Both the position numbers and the translations under genes were made by a program. A DNA stretch of 37,823 nt. Source: Hymenobacter lapidarius. Its GTDB lineage: Bacteria > Bacteroidota > Bacteroidia > Cytophagales > Hymenobacteraceae. The notes below the pieces were generated by a model. It was not told where the DNA came from. It saw only the letters and a program-made list of their open reading frames with translations, and ran no database searches. Every line of letters starts with the position of its first letter. Position 1 is the stretch's first letter. The DNA lies in NCBI RefSeq assembly GCF_001816145.1, contig NZ_MDZB01000104.1, forward strand, positions 1-37,823, read 5' to 3'. Positions 1 through 10,879 of the stretch are shown piece by piece.

Positions 1-708
1 CGACCTGCGGGTGAGCTTCCACCCCGACCAGTTTGTGGTGCTGAACTCGCCAGTCCCGACATTGTGCGGCGCAGTATCGAGGAGCTGATATACCAGGGCT
101 CGATGCTGGACTTGATGGGCCTTGACGGCACGGCCAAGCTCCAGATTCACGTGGGCGGGCTGTACGGCGACCGGGAGCTGGCCATCAGCCGGTTTGCGGC
201 GGTGCACGCCACGCTGCCCGCGGCCGTAAAGGCCCGCGTGGTGGTGGAGAACGATGACCGGCTGTTTCCCCTGCGCGACTGCCTGCACCTGCACCAGCTT
301 ACCGGTGTACCCATCCTGTTCGACAACTTCCACCACGAGTGCCTCAACCACGGTGAGCCCATGGCCGAGGCCCTGCGCCTGGCCGCCGCTACCTGGCACC
401 CCACCCGCGACGGCGTGCCCATGATGGACTACAGCTCGCAGGCCCTGGGCGAGCGCAAAGGCAAGCATACCAACGACTTGGTGGACGAGCGGTTCCGCGA
501 ATTCCTTACCAACCTGCACGGTCTCGACATGGACCTGATGCTGGAAATAAAGAACAAGGAAGCCAGCGCCCTGCGCGCTGTGGCCATCCTGCGCGAGCTG
601 GGCCTGAGCGCCCCGGCCCCCAACGCGCTCAGCCCGCCACTCACCCTGCCGCCCGACCCCAACGCGCCACCCAAAGCCAAACGCACCCCCAAAGCAACTG
701 CCACTTAA
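1..708 (+). pseudogene. uvsE: UV-damage endonuclease UvsE/UvdE, 3' part, frameshifted near position 50
   Basis: The product family is a TIM-barrel endonuclease that nicks DNA 5' of UV photoproducts. The gene enters from the left edge. Positions 2-49 read in frame 2 as SFHPDQFVVLNSP, the family signature. From about position 50 the same protein continues in frame 1 as SPDIVRRSIEEL and runs to the stop at 708. The metal-site region is present (QIHVGG, VVENDD, DNFHHE, EIKNKE). The C-terminal 30 residues are Pro/Ala/Lys-rich, a tail outside the barrel. One missing base around 48-52 would restore a single frame, so this is a true frameshift or a sequence error. A shorter product could start at the GTG at 64 but would lack the first strands of the barrel. 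Family identity is confident; whether the gene works is not. Confidence 0.72.
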
Positions 709-710
709 TA

Positions 711-736
711 CCGCCGCACCGGCGGCTTCATTTTTT
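711..736 (+). terminator. Intrinsic terminator after uvsE
   Basis: CCGCCG and CGGCGG form a 6-bp stem with a 3-base loop, followed after CTTCA by six T. It begins three bases after the uvsE stop codon. Confidence 0.6.
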
Positions 737-761
737 CTCTTATCACTTCAGACCTCGCCCA

Positions 762-1118
762 ATGCCCTCCGACCACCTTCTCGCCACCGTCAGCGCCCTC
801 AAAAATGGCCTCACCAGCCTGCCCTTGGGCTCGGCCATGGACAACACCGAAACCTGGCAGCAGCAATTTCTGCAGAGCGGCGAACCCGGCCTGCAGGACA
901 TTGCCCGCGAAATCGGCAACCTGCAATCCTTGCTCACCAGCGGCGCCCTGAGTGCCACTGCCATCGGCAATTCGCTCACCATGCTGGGCAACCAGACCAG
1001 CCAAATTAGTGCCGGTGCAGCCGCCGACCTCAAAAAGCCCCTCCTTGACCTGGCCGACACCTTGCGCCGCCACGGCAGCGACCTGCTGGCCCACGCCGAT
1101 AAAAAGGGCAACAAATAG
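762..1118 (+). CDS. Small helical protein of unknown function
   Basis: A 118-residue protein, not recognised. It has no signal peptide, membrane segment or cysteine. The sequence is rich in Leu, Ala, Ser, Gln and Asn, with heptad-like spacing over residues 30-110, so an all-helical, possibly coiled-coil or bundle fold is likely. It ends in a Lys-rich tail (DKKGNK). The ATG at 762 follows the uvsE terminator and is the only convincing start. A strong bidirectional terminator lies about 95 bp downstream, so it is probably a single-gene transcript. Codon use matches its neighbours, which supports a real gene. Confidence 0.62.
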   Translation: MPSDHLLATVSALKNGLTSLPLGSAMDNTETWQQQFLQSGEPGLQDIAREIGNLQSLLTSGALSATAIGNSLTMLGNQTSQISAGAAADLKKPLLDLADTLRRHGSDLLAHADKKGNK

Positions 1119-1213
1119 CCTGAGTCATCCGCTCAGCGCCTTTCTCATCAGCACGTCATCGCTCAGCGGCGCTCGGTATGACGGTTTGTTTGCCTGATTT
1201 AAGATTACCATCA

Positions 1214-1253
1214 TAAAAGAGGCCCGTTCAGTTATCTGAACGGGCCTCTTTTA
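1214..1253. terminator. Bidirectional intrinsic terminator
   Basis: An 18-bp perfect inverted repeat (1214-1231 with 1236-1253, loop TTAT) has A-runs on the left and T-runs on the right. It can therefore end the plus-strand gene at 762-1118 and the minus-strand gene at 1280-1684, which converge here. Confidence 0.85.
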
Positions 1254-1279
1254 TGGTGTTTCAAAATGAAACAAGCTGT

Positions 1280-1684
<405 letters not shown>

Positions 1685-1700
1685 AAGGGTAGGGGCTGGG

Positions 1701-1743
1701 TAAAAACAAAACGCCGGCTGCTCCCCAAGGAAACAGTCGGCGT
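1701..1743 (-). terminator. Minus-strand intrinsic terminator upstream of 1280-1684
   Basis: On the minus strand ACGCCGACTG pairs with CAGCCGGCGT (one mismatch) and is followed by TTTTGTTTTT. It would end a transcript coming from the right, where only a decayed reading frame is now visible. Confidence 0.55.
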
Positions 1744-2079
1744 GGAGAGCTTTACGTGCCTGAAAGGCAAAAGGTTATCAGTGACGTTAACAATATTGGG
1801 CGTTTAGGTCTTCTTTGTGATTCTGTTGCAGCCGCGCCCCAAAGCCACGCCGATGAACGTCTTCAAGGGCACCAGATAAGGGGGCTCAGTGTCGGGCGAA
1901 GTATACTCCAACCAGGACGTAGCCTTCAGCAACTGCAGCGACTACCCCATGGGGAGGTATCTGCTCCAGGACCCACTTGTTAAACCCGAATCCGTCAGCT
2001 ACGACGTGTACTTCTACAGGCGCAGCAAGCAGCTCGCATGGCGGGCGAAATGCTTCGGCTTCGCTCGACATGACGTTCT
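1744..2079. other. Decayed stretch, possible gene remnant
   Basis: No intact gene is visible in this part of the gap. On the minus strand a reading frame ends in a TAA at 1804-1806 (last residues GRGCNRITKKT). It is open only back to an in-frame TAG near 1955, beyond which coding-like residues continue. A minus-strand terminator lies just downstream at 1701-1743, as expected for the 3' end of a real gene. The plus strand also has an 82-codon open frame from 1889 without a credible start. The right end (2051-2078) is half of the window's common palindromic repeat. I infer a gene remnant, family unknown. Confidence 0.3.
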
Positions 2080-2100
2080 TTGTGCCGTAAACTCCTTCCC

Positions 2101-2895
2101 ATGCCGGCTACCAGTCCCCTCGAACTCCGAACCGTAGCCGTGACGCGCTACGTGACCCCGCTGCGCGAAGGAGGCTCCCTGCCCGCCCTGGTAGAAGCCG
2201 ACGACAACTTCCTCTACGTCCTCAAATTCCGGGGTGCCGGGCAGGGCGTAAAAGCCCTCATTGCCGAGCTTATTGTGGGCGAAATAGCTCGTGTTTTGGG
2301 CCTGCGCGTGCCGGAATTAGTCTTTTGTGAGCTCGATGAAGCCTTTGGTCGCACCGAGCCCGATGAGGAAATCCAGGACCTGCTGCGCGCCAGTACCGGC
2401 CGCAACCTGGCCCTGCACTACCTCTCGGGCGCCGTCACCTTCGATGCGCTGGTCACCACCATCGCGCCGCGCCTGGCTTCGCAGATAGTCTGGCTCGATT
2501 GCCTGACCCTAAACGTGGACCGCACCGCCCGCAACACCAACCTGCTCATGTGGCACAAGGAGCTGTGGCTCATTGACCACGGCGCTGCCCTCTACGCCCA
2601 CCACGCCGGCCCCGACTGGGCCCAGCCGCGCCCGCGCCCCTTCCCGCAGGTGAAAGACCACGTGCTGCTGCCCCAAGCCAGCGAACTGGCCGAAGTCGAC
2701 GCCGAAAGCCGCGCCAAACTCCCGCCCGACATCCTCCGCGCCATCGTGGCCCTGGTACCCGACGAGTGGCTCACCAACGGCGACGCGCCCGCCGCCGCGC
2801 AGCGCGCCGACTACGTGCGCTTCCTCGAAACCCGCCTGACGGCCCTCACCTCCTTTGTTCAGGAAGCTCAAGATGCCCGCAATGCACTTATTTGA
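2101..2895 (+). CDS. HipA-like kinase family protein
   Basis: A 264-residue stand-alone domain of the HipA-like kinase group (HipA_2 type), related to the HipA Ser/Thr kinases but without the HipA N-terminal subdomain. Kinase-like landmarks are LYVLKFRG (Lys42, ATP-site lysine candidate), the catalytic loop LNVDRTARNTN (Asp140, Asn145) and WLIDHG (Asp159, metal-binding position). I chose ATG 2101; a GTG seven codons upstream is in frame but less likely. The next gene begins inside its last codons, so the two are translationally linked. No HipB-type repressor gene is adjacent, which argues against a classic toxin-antitoxin pair. The substrate is unknown. Confidence 0.8.
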   Translation: MPATSPLELRTVAVTRYVTPLREGGSLPALVEADDNFLYVLKFRGAGQGVKALIAELIVGEIARVLGLRVPELVFCELDEAFGRTEPDEEIQDLLRASTGRNLALHYLSGAVTFDALVTTIAPRLASQIVWLDCLTLNVDRTARNTNLLMWHKELWLIDHGAALYAHHAGPDWAQPRPRPFPQVKDHVLLPQASELAEVDAESRAKLPPDILRAIVALVPDEWLTNGDAPAAAQRADYVRFLETRLTALTSFVQEAQDARNALI

Positions 2896-3256
2896 GTACG
2901 CCGTGCTTCGCGTGGTGCCCCGCGTGGAGCGCGAAGAATTTCTAAACGTGGGCGTGGTGCTCTACTGCCGCGCCCTAGGCTTCCTTCAAACCCGCTACAA
3001 GCTGCCCGAAGCCAAGCTACAGGCCGTGGCTCCCGGCCTGGACGTGGCCGAAGTGCTGGAGCGCCTGCAGGCCTTCGAGCGCATTTGCCAGGGCCGGGCG
3101 GCCGGCGGTACCATCGGCCAGTTCGGCATGGCCGAGCGGTTCCGGTGGCTCACGGCCACCCGCAGCACCATTGTGCAAACTTCGCCCGTGCACCCCGGCC
3201 TCTGCGCCGACGCGGCCGAAACCCTGGCGCGGCTCTATGCGCAGCTGGTGGAGTAG
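2873..3256 (+). CDS. DUF3037 family protein
   Basis: A 127-residue protein with the DUF3037 pattern: an N-terminal YAVLRVVPRVEREEFLNVGVVLYC, interrupted here only by description (Tyr, Arg-Val-Val-Pro, Glu-Glu-Phe, Asn-Val-Gly-Val), then a helical C-terminal half. Biochemical function is unknown. The start is ATG 2873 (a second ATG is at 2882). It overlaps the HipA-like kinase gene by 23 bases in another frame, and this pairing recurs in bacteria as far as I know. It is therefore probably a functional partner or substrate of the kinase; that is inference. It ends just before the tmRNA terminator, which also forms a weak hairpin on this strand. Confidence 0.78.
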   Translation: MPAMHLFEYAVLRVVPRVEREEFLNVGVVLYCRALGFLQTRYKLPEAKLQAVAPGLDVAEVLERLQAFERICQGRAAGGTIGQFGMAERFRWLTATRSTIVQTSPVHPGLCADAAETLARLYAQLVE

Positions 3257-3284
3257 TTGGACTGCCGCAACGGCATGAGGCTAA

Positions 3285-3322
3285 AACCGAAAAACCCCGC
3301 CTGCTTGCGCAAACGGGGTTTA
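3285..3322 (-). terminator. ssrA intrinsic terminator
   Basis: On the minus strand AACCCCG pairs with CGGGGTT across a short loop, followed by TTTTTCGGTTTT. It starts a few bases after the tmRNA 3' end. Confidence 0.8.
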
Positions 3323-3325
3323 AAG

Positions 3326-3694
3326 TGGAGATGCAGGGATTCGAACCCTGGTCCAGACAAGGAAATCAACGTGCTTTCTACGTGCGTATCCAGACTTGAA
3401 TTTTCATGGAATTTCAGGCGTCAGTCAGGCCCTTAAAATTCCCCTAGCTGCAGTGGAGTTTCGCCTCCGGGTCACAGCTCCCCGAAGACTATTTTCTACT
3501 TACGACGCTCCGAACTCCCAGGTGTAGAAACTTACCCAGGCGGAACGATGACATTACCTAATTCTAAACTAGGCAGCCATGGCGTACGAATAGTCGCCGG
3601 TTGTTGTTCGATAGATTTTTTTACAGGAGAGCTTCCATCAACTCCTGGCACGCTTACCCGCAATTTGCGCGAGCTGTCAATTCCGGTCATCCCC
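3326..3694 (-). ncRNA. ssrA: tmRNA (transfer-messenger RNA)
   Basis: A one-piece tmRNA of about 369 nt that rescues stalled ribosomes. The 5' end GGGGATGACCGG pairs with the 3' end CATCTCC plus discriminator A, giving a 7-bp acceptor stem with one G-U pair. A T-arm (GGTTCGAATCC) precedes the 3' end. The CCA is not encoded (CTTT follows), so it must be added. The tag reading frame lies at 3569-3598 on the minus strand: GDYSYAMAA followed by TAG, very like the GEESYAMAA type known in Cytophaga. Pseudoknot-like GC-rich segments lie between tag and T-arm. The promoter is at 3736-3743 and the terminator at 3285-3322. Confidence 0.95.
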
Positions 3695-3735
3695 AAATGG
3701 TAAAGAACGAGTCCCGCAGCAGCCCCAACGGGCCA

Positions 3736-3743
3736 CAAAGGTA
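3736..3743 (-). promoter_or_regulatory. ssrA -7 promoter element
   Basis: TACCTTTG on the minus strand matches the Bacteroidota -7 consensus TAnnTTTG. It lies 41 bases before the mature tmRNA 5' end, leaving a short leader for RNase P to remove. Confidence 0.65.
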
Positions 3744-3836
3744 CGCGGTGAATGGGAAACGATAGGGAAGGAGGGAAGGTTTCCGGTGGGTTGGGTGTTT
3801 GTTAGGGACGACAAAGTGATGAAGGAGGAATAAAGA

Positions 3837-3937
3837 GAACGTCATGCTGAGCGCAGCCGAAGCATCTCTACCGCTTCGCTGCAGCAATTGAATTAGTTAC
3901 GCGGTAGAGATGCTTCGGCAAGCTCAGCATGACGTTC
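3837..3937. repeat. Intergenic palindromic repeat, CTACCGC subtype
   Basis: An inverted repeat of the window-wide family. Arms begin GAACGTCATGCTGAGC and end in the complement GCTCAGCATGACGTTC; the inner arms contain GCATCTCTACCGC and GCGGTAGAGATGC. It lies between the ssrA promoter and dnaX. Confidence 0.85.
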
Positions 3938-3999
3938 GGGTAATGTTCTGATAAGCCAAACCTGCCTTTCATCCCCTTCCACAGCCGCCCATTTCTGGG

Positions 4000-4007
4000 T
4001 AACTTTG
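4000..4007 (+). promoter_or_regulatory. dnaX -7 promoter element
   Basis: TAACTTTG matches TAnnTTTG. It ends only 12 bases before the ATG at 4020, so the predicted leader is under about 10 nt, close to leaderless. Confidence 0.6.
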
Positions 4008-4019
4008 TAGACAGAACTT

Positions 4020-6095
<2,076 letters not shown>

Positions 6096-6187
6096 GCACA
6101 AGGTTTTGTAAAGTGCAAAGAGGTTTCGCAGGGCTGCTACAAGAGCAAGCTTTGCGAAACCTCTTTGCACTTTACAAAACCTTGTGC
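6096..6187. repeat. Perfect 35-bp inverted repeat after dnaX
   Basis: Arms 6096-6130 and 6153-6187 are exact reverse complements around a 22-base loop. The left arm starts at the base after the dnaX stop. There is no T-run, so it is not a standard terminator. It is unlike the other palindromes in the window. Confidence 0.9.
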
Positions 6188-6306
6188 GGAAGAAATGCCG
6201 CAATCGTTTGGGGGAAGTGTAGGGCTGCACAGCTGCGCATGCCCGGCGTTGATAAAACCCTGCAAGGTAGTTGAAAAATTCGTTTTTAATTCCCCTATCA
6301 GCCAGC

Positions 6307-6314
6307 TACCTTTG
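6307..6314 (+). promoter_or_regulatory. -7 promoter element of the M16 peptidase gene
   Basis: TACCTTTG lies 37 bases before the GTG start at 6352. It supports that start rather than an in-frame upstream codon near 6271, which would lie before the promoter. Confidence 0.65.
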
Positions 6315-6351
6315 TTTTTTGAATCATCCCGGCCATCCTTCCGCGCCCTTC

Positions 6352-9300
6352 GTGAAAAACAACTTTTTGCTGCTGTTTCCGGCCTTGGCGGTGTTAGGTT
6401 TTGCCACTCAGTGCCAATCCGGCAAGCCCGCTGCTACTGCCTCGGCCGCGGCCACTGCTCCCGCCACCACGCCTGCCGCGCCGAAGCAATACCGCTACGA
6501 AACCGTACCCGGCGACCCTTTGCAGGTTCGTATCTACAAGCTGGACAACGGGCTGACCGTTTACCTGTCGGATTATAAGGACGCCCCGCGCATCCAGACG
6601 TACGTAGCCGTGCGCGCCGGTTCCAAGAACGACCCCGCCACCGCCACGGGCCTGGCGCACTACCTGGAGCACATGGTGTTCAAGGGCACGTCGAAGCTGG
6701 GCACCCAGGACTGGGCCAAGGAAAAAGTAGAGCTCGACAAGATTGAGGCGCTGTACGAAGTGTACCGCGGCCAGCGCAACGACCCTGCCGCGCGCAAGCG
6801 CACCTACCATCAGATTGATTCCATCTCGGGCGTGGCCGCCACCTACGCCGTGCCGAACGAGTACGACAAGGTGATGGGCGCCATCGGGGCCAAGGGCTCC
6901 AACGCCCACACGTCGAGCGAGGAAACGGTGTACCAGGAAGACATTCCCAGCAACCAGCTGGAAAAGTGGACGGCCATTCAGGCTGAGCGCATGCAGGAGA
7001 TGGTGCCGCGCCTGTTCCACACGGAGCTGGAAGCAGTGTACGAGGAGAAAAACCGGGGCCTGGACAGCGACTTCAACAAGGAGTTTGAGGCGCTGAATGC
7101 CGCGCTCTACCCCACGCACCCCTACGGCACGCAAACGACCATTGGCACGATAGACCACTTGCAAAATCCGTCCATCACGGAAATTAAGAAGTATTTCGGC
7201 CAGTACTACGTGCCTAGCAACGTGGCCCTCTGCCTGAGCGGCGACCTGGACTACGATGCTACCATTCAGCTCATTGACAGGTACTTTGGCGCGCTGCCCG
7301 CCAAGGCGGCTCCCGCGTTCATCGTGCCCGTAGAGAAGCCGCTGACGGCGCCGATAACCCGCGAAATCGTGGGTCCGCAGTCCGAAAATGTGATGCTGGG
7401 CTTCCGCTTGCCCGGTAAGTCGACCCGCGACGGCGTGCGCCTGCGGATGATGGACAAAATCCTGACCAACGGCCAGGCCGGCCTCATCGACCTCGACCTG
7501 AACCAGCAGCAGAAAGTGCTGCAGGCCGCCTCGTTCACGGACATGAACTCGGACTACTCCACGCACATCGTCTACGGCACGCCGCGGCAGGGCCAGAAGC
7601 TGGAGGAAGTGAAGAGCCTGCTGCTCGGTGAGCTGACCAAGATTAAAACCGGCAACTTCCCCGACTGGCTGATTCCGGCCATAATCAACAACGACAAACT
7701 GGAGCGCACCAAGGGCTACGAAAGCAACGAGGCCCGCGCCAGCGCCATGTACGAGGCCTTCATTCAGCGCGCCGACTGGAAGGACTACCTCCAGCAGGAG
7801 AAGGATTTTGCCTCCATCACGAAGGAGGAAATGGTGAAATTCGCCAACGACAACTACGGCGCAAACTACGTGAACGTGTTCAAGCGCACCGGTACCGACC
7901 CCAACAAGGTGAAGGTGGTGAAGCCCGCCATCACGCCGGTGCCTGCCAACCGCGACGTGGCTTCGAACTACTACAAGCAACTCACGGCCATGCCCAGCTC
8001 GGAGCTGCAGCCGGTGTTTCTTGACTACAAGAAGGACATTCAGGAGACGGAAATAAAGCCCGGCCTGCCACTGTACTACACCAAAAACAGCGAAAACGGC
8101 CTGTTCAACCTGTACTACATCCTGGACATCGGTACCAACAACGACCCCCGCTGGGGCCTGGCCACCGATTACCTGCAGTACCTCGGCGCCGGCCAGTATT
8201 CGGCAGCGCAGCTGCAGCAGGAGTTCTACAAGCTGGGCTGCTCCTTTAATGTGAGCAGTGGCGGCGACCGCACTTTCGTGACTCTGAACGGCCTCGACAC
8301 CAACCTGGAGCCGGCCCTAAAGCTGTTCGAACAGCTGATAAACGCCCCCAAGCCGGACGCCGCCGCCTTGAAAAACATGGTGTCCGGCACGCTCAAGCAG
8401 CGCCAGGATGCCAAGCTGGAGAAGGGTGTAATTCTGAATCAGGCAATGGTGAACTACGTGAAGTATGGTTCGAAAAATCCCTTCACGAACATCATTTCCG
8501 AGAAAGAGCTAAAGGACATTAAGCCCGAGCAGCTCACGGCTCTGATTAAGAAGCTGCCTACTTATCAGCATCGGGTACTTTACTATGGGCCGCGGGAGAC
8601 ACCTACAGTTCATGCGCATTTCCCCACGGTTACTGGCATAATACAGGTAATCAGGGACCTGCACCGCACGCCCGCCAAGCTCACGCCCGCCCCCGACGCC
8701 AAAGATTTCGCCGAGCAGCCGCTGAAGGACAAAAAGGTGTATTGGGTGGACTACAACATGGTGCAGGCCGAAATCCTGTTCCTGACCAAGGGCGAATTGT
8801 ACAGCAAGGAAATGGTGCCCACCGTAGCGCTCTACAACGAGTACTTCGGCGGCGGCATGGGCAGCATCGTATTCCAGGATTTGCGCGAGAGCAAGGCCCT
8901 GGCTTACTCGGCGTCTTCCCGCTATTCCAATGCCGACAAGGCGGGCCGCTCCAACTACAACATGAGCTACATCGGCACACAGAGCGACAAGCTGCCCGAG
9001 GCCATGGCCGGTATGGAGGCGCTGCTCACCGACATGCCCGTGGCTGAAGCCAACCTGGAAATAGCCAAGAATGCCATCCGCAACAGCATCAGCACCGAAC
9101 GCATTACCAAAGGCAACGTACTGCTGAGCTACGAGCGCGCCCGTCGTCTCGGCCTCGACTACGACCTGCGCCGCGACGTGTACGCCAGCACCCAGAAAAT
9201 GACTTTTGATGAATTGAAGAAGTTTCAAAACGCCAAGATTAAAGGCCAAAATCAGGTGATTCTGGTTATTGGCTCGAAAGACCGGCTGAATTTTAAGGAG

Positions 9301-9357
9301 CTGGCCAAGTACGGGACGGTGCAGCAGCTCACGCTGAAGGAGATTTTCGGGTATTAG
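6352..9357 (+). CDS. M16 family zinc metallopeptidase (pitrilysin-like), exported
   Basis: A 1001-residue peptidase with two M16 halves. Residues 1-20 are hydrophobic with a Cys at 20 (FATQC), so it is a Sec-exported protein or a lipoprotein with a loose lipobox. The inverted zinc motif HYLEH is at 103-107, and the distal glutamate lies in ELEAVYEEKN near residue 231. The C-terminal half, from about residue 560, lacks HxxEH but keeps the partner-domain signature GGGMGSIVFQDLRES and a downstream YS-rich segment. This is the usual active plus inactive half arrangement. It probably degrades peptides in the periplasm or at the cell surface; the substrate is unknown. The start is GTG 6352, chosen from the promoter and signal peptide. 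It is monocistronic, flanked by palindromes on both sides. Confidence 0.9.
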   Translation: MKNNFLLLFPALAVLGFATQCQSGKPAATASAAATAPATTPAAPKQYRYETVPGDPLQVRIYKLDNGLTVYLSDYKDAPRIQTYVAVRAGSKNDPATATGLAHYLEHMVFKGTSKLGTQDWAKEKVELDKIEALYEVYRGQRNDPAARKRTYHQIDSISGVAATYAVPNEYDKVMGAIGAKGSNAHTSSEETVYQEDIPSNQLEKWTAIQAERMQEMVPRLFHTELEAVYEEKNRGLDSDFNKEFEALNAALYPTHPYGTQTTIGTIDHLQNPSITEIKKYFGQYYVPSNVALCLSGDLDYDATIQLIDRYFGALPAKAAPAFIVPVEKPLTAPITREIVGPQSENVMLGFRLPGKSTRDGVRLRMMDKILTNGQAGLIDLDLNQQQKVLQAASFTDMNSDYSTHIVYGTPRQGQKLEEVKSLLLGELTKIKTGNFPDWLIPAIINNDKLERTKGYESNEARASAMYEAFIQRADWKDYLQQEKDFASITKEEMVKFANDNYGANYVNVFKRTGTDPNKVKVVKPAITPVPANRDVASNYYKQLTAMPSSELQPVFLDYKKDIQETEIKPGLPLYYTKNSENGLFNLYYILDIGTNNDPRWGLATDYLQYLGAGQYSAAQLQQEFYKLGCSFNVSSGGDRTFVTLNGLDTNLEPALKLFEQLINAPKPDAAALKNMVSGTLKQRQDAKLEKGVILNQAMVNYVKYGSKNPFTNIISEKELKDIKPEQLTALIKKLPTYQHRVLYYGPRETPTVHAHFPTVTGIIQVIRDLHRTPAKLTPAPDAKDFAEQPLKDKKVYWVDYNMVQAEILFLTKGELYSKEMVPTVALYNEYFGGGMGSIVFQDLRESKALAYSASSRYSNADKAGRSNYNMSYIGTQSDKLPEAMAGMEALLTDMPVAEANLEIAKNAIRNSISTERITKGNVLLSYERARRLGLDYDLRRDVYASTQKMTFDELKKFQNAKIKGQNQVILVIGSKDRLNFKELAKYGTVQQLTLKEIFGY

Positions 9358-9369
9358 CCACCCGATGAT

Positions 9370-9473
9370 TGTCATGCTGAGCGCAGCGAAGCACCTTATC
9401 CCGCCTGCACTCAGTTAAATTCTTACCAACCACGCCTGACGCGATAAGGCCCTTCGCTGCGCTCAGGATGACA
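9370..9473. repeat. Intergenic palindromic repeat, CCTTATC subtype
   Basis: Arms TGTCATGCTGAGCGCAGCGA and its near complement ending in CTGCGCTCAGGATGACA, with inner CACCTTATCCCG and CGCGATAAGG. It lies between the M16 peptidase gene and icd. Confidence 0.85.
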
Positions 9474-9496
9474 GATTTATACAACACACGACCCAC

Positions 9497-10762
9497 ATGG
9501 CAGAGCAGAAAATCACCATTAAAAATGGCAAGCTGAACGTACCGGACAAACCTACTATTCCCTTCATTGAGGGCGACGGCACGGGGCCGGACATCTGGGC
9601 TGCTTCCAAGCTGGTATTTGATGCGGCCGTTGAGAAAGCCTACGGGGGCAAAAAGCAGCTGATGTGGAAGGAAGTGCTGGCCGGCGAGAAAGCCTACAAA
9701 GCCACTAACAACTGGCTGCCCAACGAAACCCTCGACGCATTCCGTGAATACCTGGTGGGCATCAAAGGCCCCCTGACTACGCCCGTGGGCGGCGGCATCC
9801 GCTCCCTCAACGTGGCCCTGCGCCAGGAACTGGACCTGTACGCCTGCGTGCGCCCCGTGCGCTACTACGACGGCGTGCCCTCGCCGGTGCGCAAGCCCGA
9901 GCTGACCGACATGGTCATCTTCCGCGAAAACACCGAGGACATCTATGCCGGCATCGAGTACATGAACGGCACGCCGCAGGCCCAGAAAATGCTGGAATTT
10001 CTGCAGGATGAGATGGGCGTGAAGAAAATCCGCTTCCCCGATTCGTCCTCGTTTGGCATCAAGCCGGTGAGTAAGGAAGGCACCGAGCGCCTCGTGCGCG
10101 CCGCCATCAACTACGCGCTGCTGCACAAAAAGCCCTCGGTGACCATCGTGCACAAGGGCAACATCATGAAGTTCACCGAAGGCGCCTTCAAAACCTGGGG
10201 CTACGAGCTGGCCGAGAAAGAATTCGGTAGCAAGGTATTCACCTGGGCGCAGTACGATAAAATTGTGGCCAAGCAGGGCGTGGCCGTGGCCGACGCCCTG
10301 CAGAAGCAGGCCCAGGACCAGGGCAAGCTCATCATCAAGGACAGCATCGCCGATGCCTTCCTGCAGCAGATTCTGCTGCGCCCCGCTGAGTACTCGGTAG
10401 TGGCAACGCTGAACCTGAACGGCGACTACATCTCCGACGCGCTGGCGGCCATCGTGGGCGGCATCGGCATCGCGCCGGGCGCCAATATCAACTACGTGAC
10501 CGGCCACGCCATCTTCGAAGCCACCCACGGCACCGCGCCCAAGTACGCCAACCAGGACAAGGTGAACCCCGGGTCGGTTATCCTCTCCGGCGTGATGATG
10601 CTGGAGCACCTGGGCTGGAAAGAAGCCGCCGCCCTCATCAACAAAGGCCTCGAAGCCGCCATCGCCAGCAAGCGCGTGACCTACGACTTCGAACGCCAGA
10701 TGGAAGGCGCCACCCTGCTGAAATGCAGCGAATTCGGCCAGGAGATTGTGAACAATATGTAG
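9497..10762 (+). CDS. icd: NADP-dependent isocitrate dehydrogenase
   Basis: A 421-residue TCA-cycle enzyme, the dimeric E. coli type, converting isocitrate to 2-oxoglutarate and CO2. Visible landmarks are IEGDGTGP (24-31), the substrate loop [13 protein letters not shown] with Ser103 at the position of the phosphorylated serine of E. coli, [14 protein letters not shown], and [28 protein letters not shown] carries the Lys-Tyr pair that selects NADP. The length is normal for the family. The start is ATG 9497. A GC-rich terminator follows at 10792, so it is a single-gene unit. No isocitrate dehydrogenase kinase/phosphatase is present in the window. Confidence 0.97.
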   Translation: MAEQKITIKNGKLNVPDKPTIPFIEGDGTGPDIWAASKLVFDAAVEKAYGGKKQLMWKEVLAGEKAYKATNNWLPNETLDAFREYLVGIKGPLTTPVGGGIRSLNVALRQELDLYACVRPVRYYDGVPSPVRKPELTDMVIFRENTEDIYAGIEYMNGTPQAQKMLEFLQDEMGVKKIRFPDSSSFGIKPVSKEGTERLVRAAINYALLHKKPSVTIVHKGNIMKFTEGAFKTWGYELAEKEFGSKVFTWAQYDKIVAKQGVAVADALQKQAQDQGKLIIKDSIADAFLQQILLRPAEYSVVATLNLNGDYISDALAAIVGGIGIAPGANINYVTGHAIFEATHGTAPKYANQDKVNPGSVILSGVMMLEHLGWKEAAALINKGLEAAIASKRVTYDFERQMEGATLLKCSEFGQEIVNNM

Positions 10763-10791
10763 TAGCTTGGCTGCGGCCTACGCAACAACAG

Positions 10792-10832
10792 AACCCCCCG
10801 CGTCGGCTTTGGCTGGCGCGGGGGGTTTGTTT
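10792..10832 (+). terminator. Intrinsic terminator after icd
   Basis: AACCCCCCGCG pairs with CGCGGGGGGTT across a 14-base loop, followed by TGTTT. Confidence 0.8.
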
Positions 10833-10879
10833 ACGGATACTTCCTATGCTTCACAGGAGTTAACTAATTTTATCATCCA

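Noticed and set aside
1129..1185. Another copy of the common palindromic repeat
   Set aside because: CGTCAT and ATGACG with GCTCAGCG between them resemble the family, but arms are too short and irregular to claim membership.
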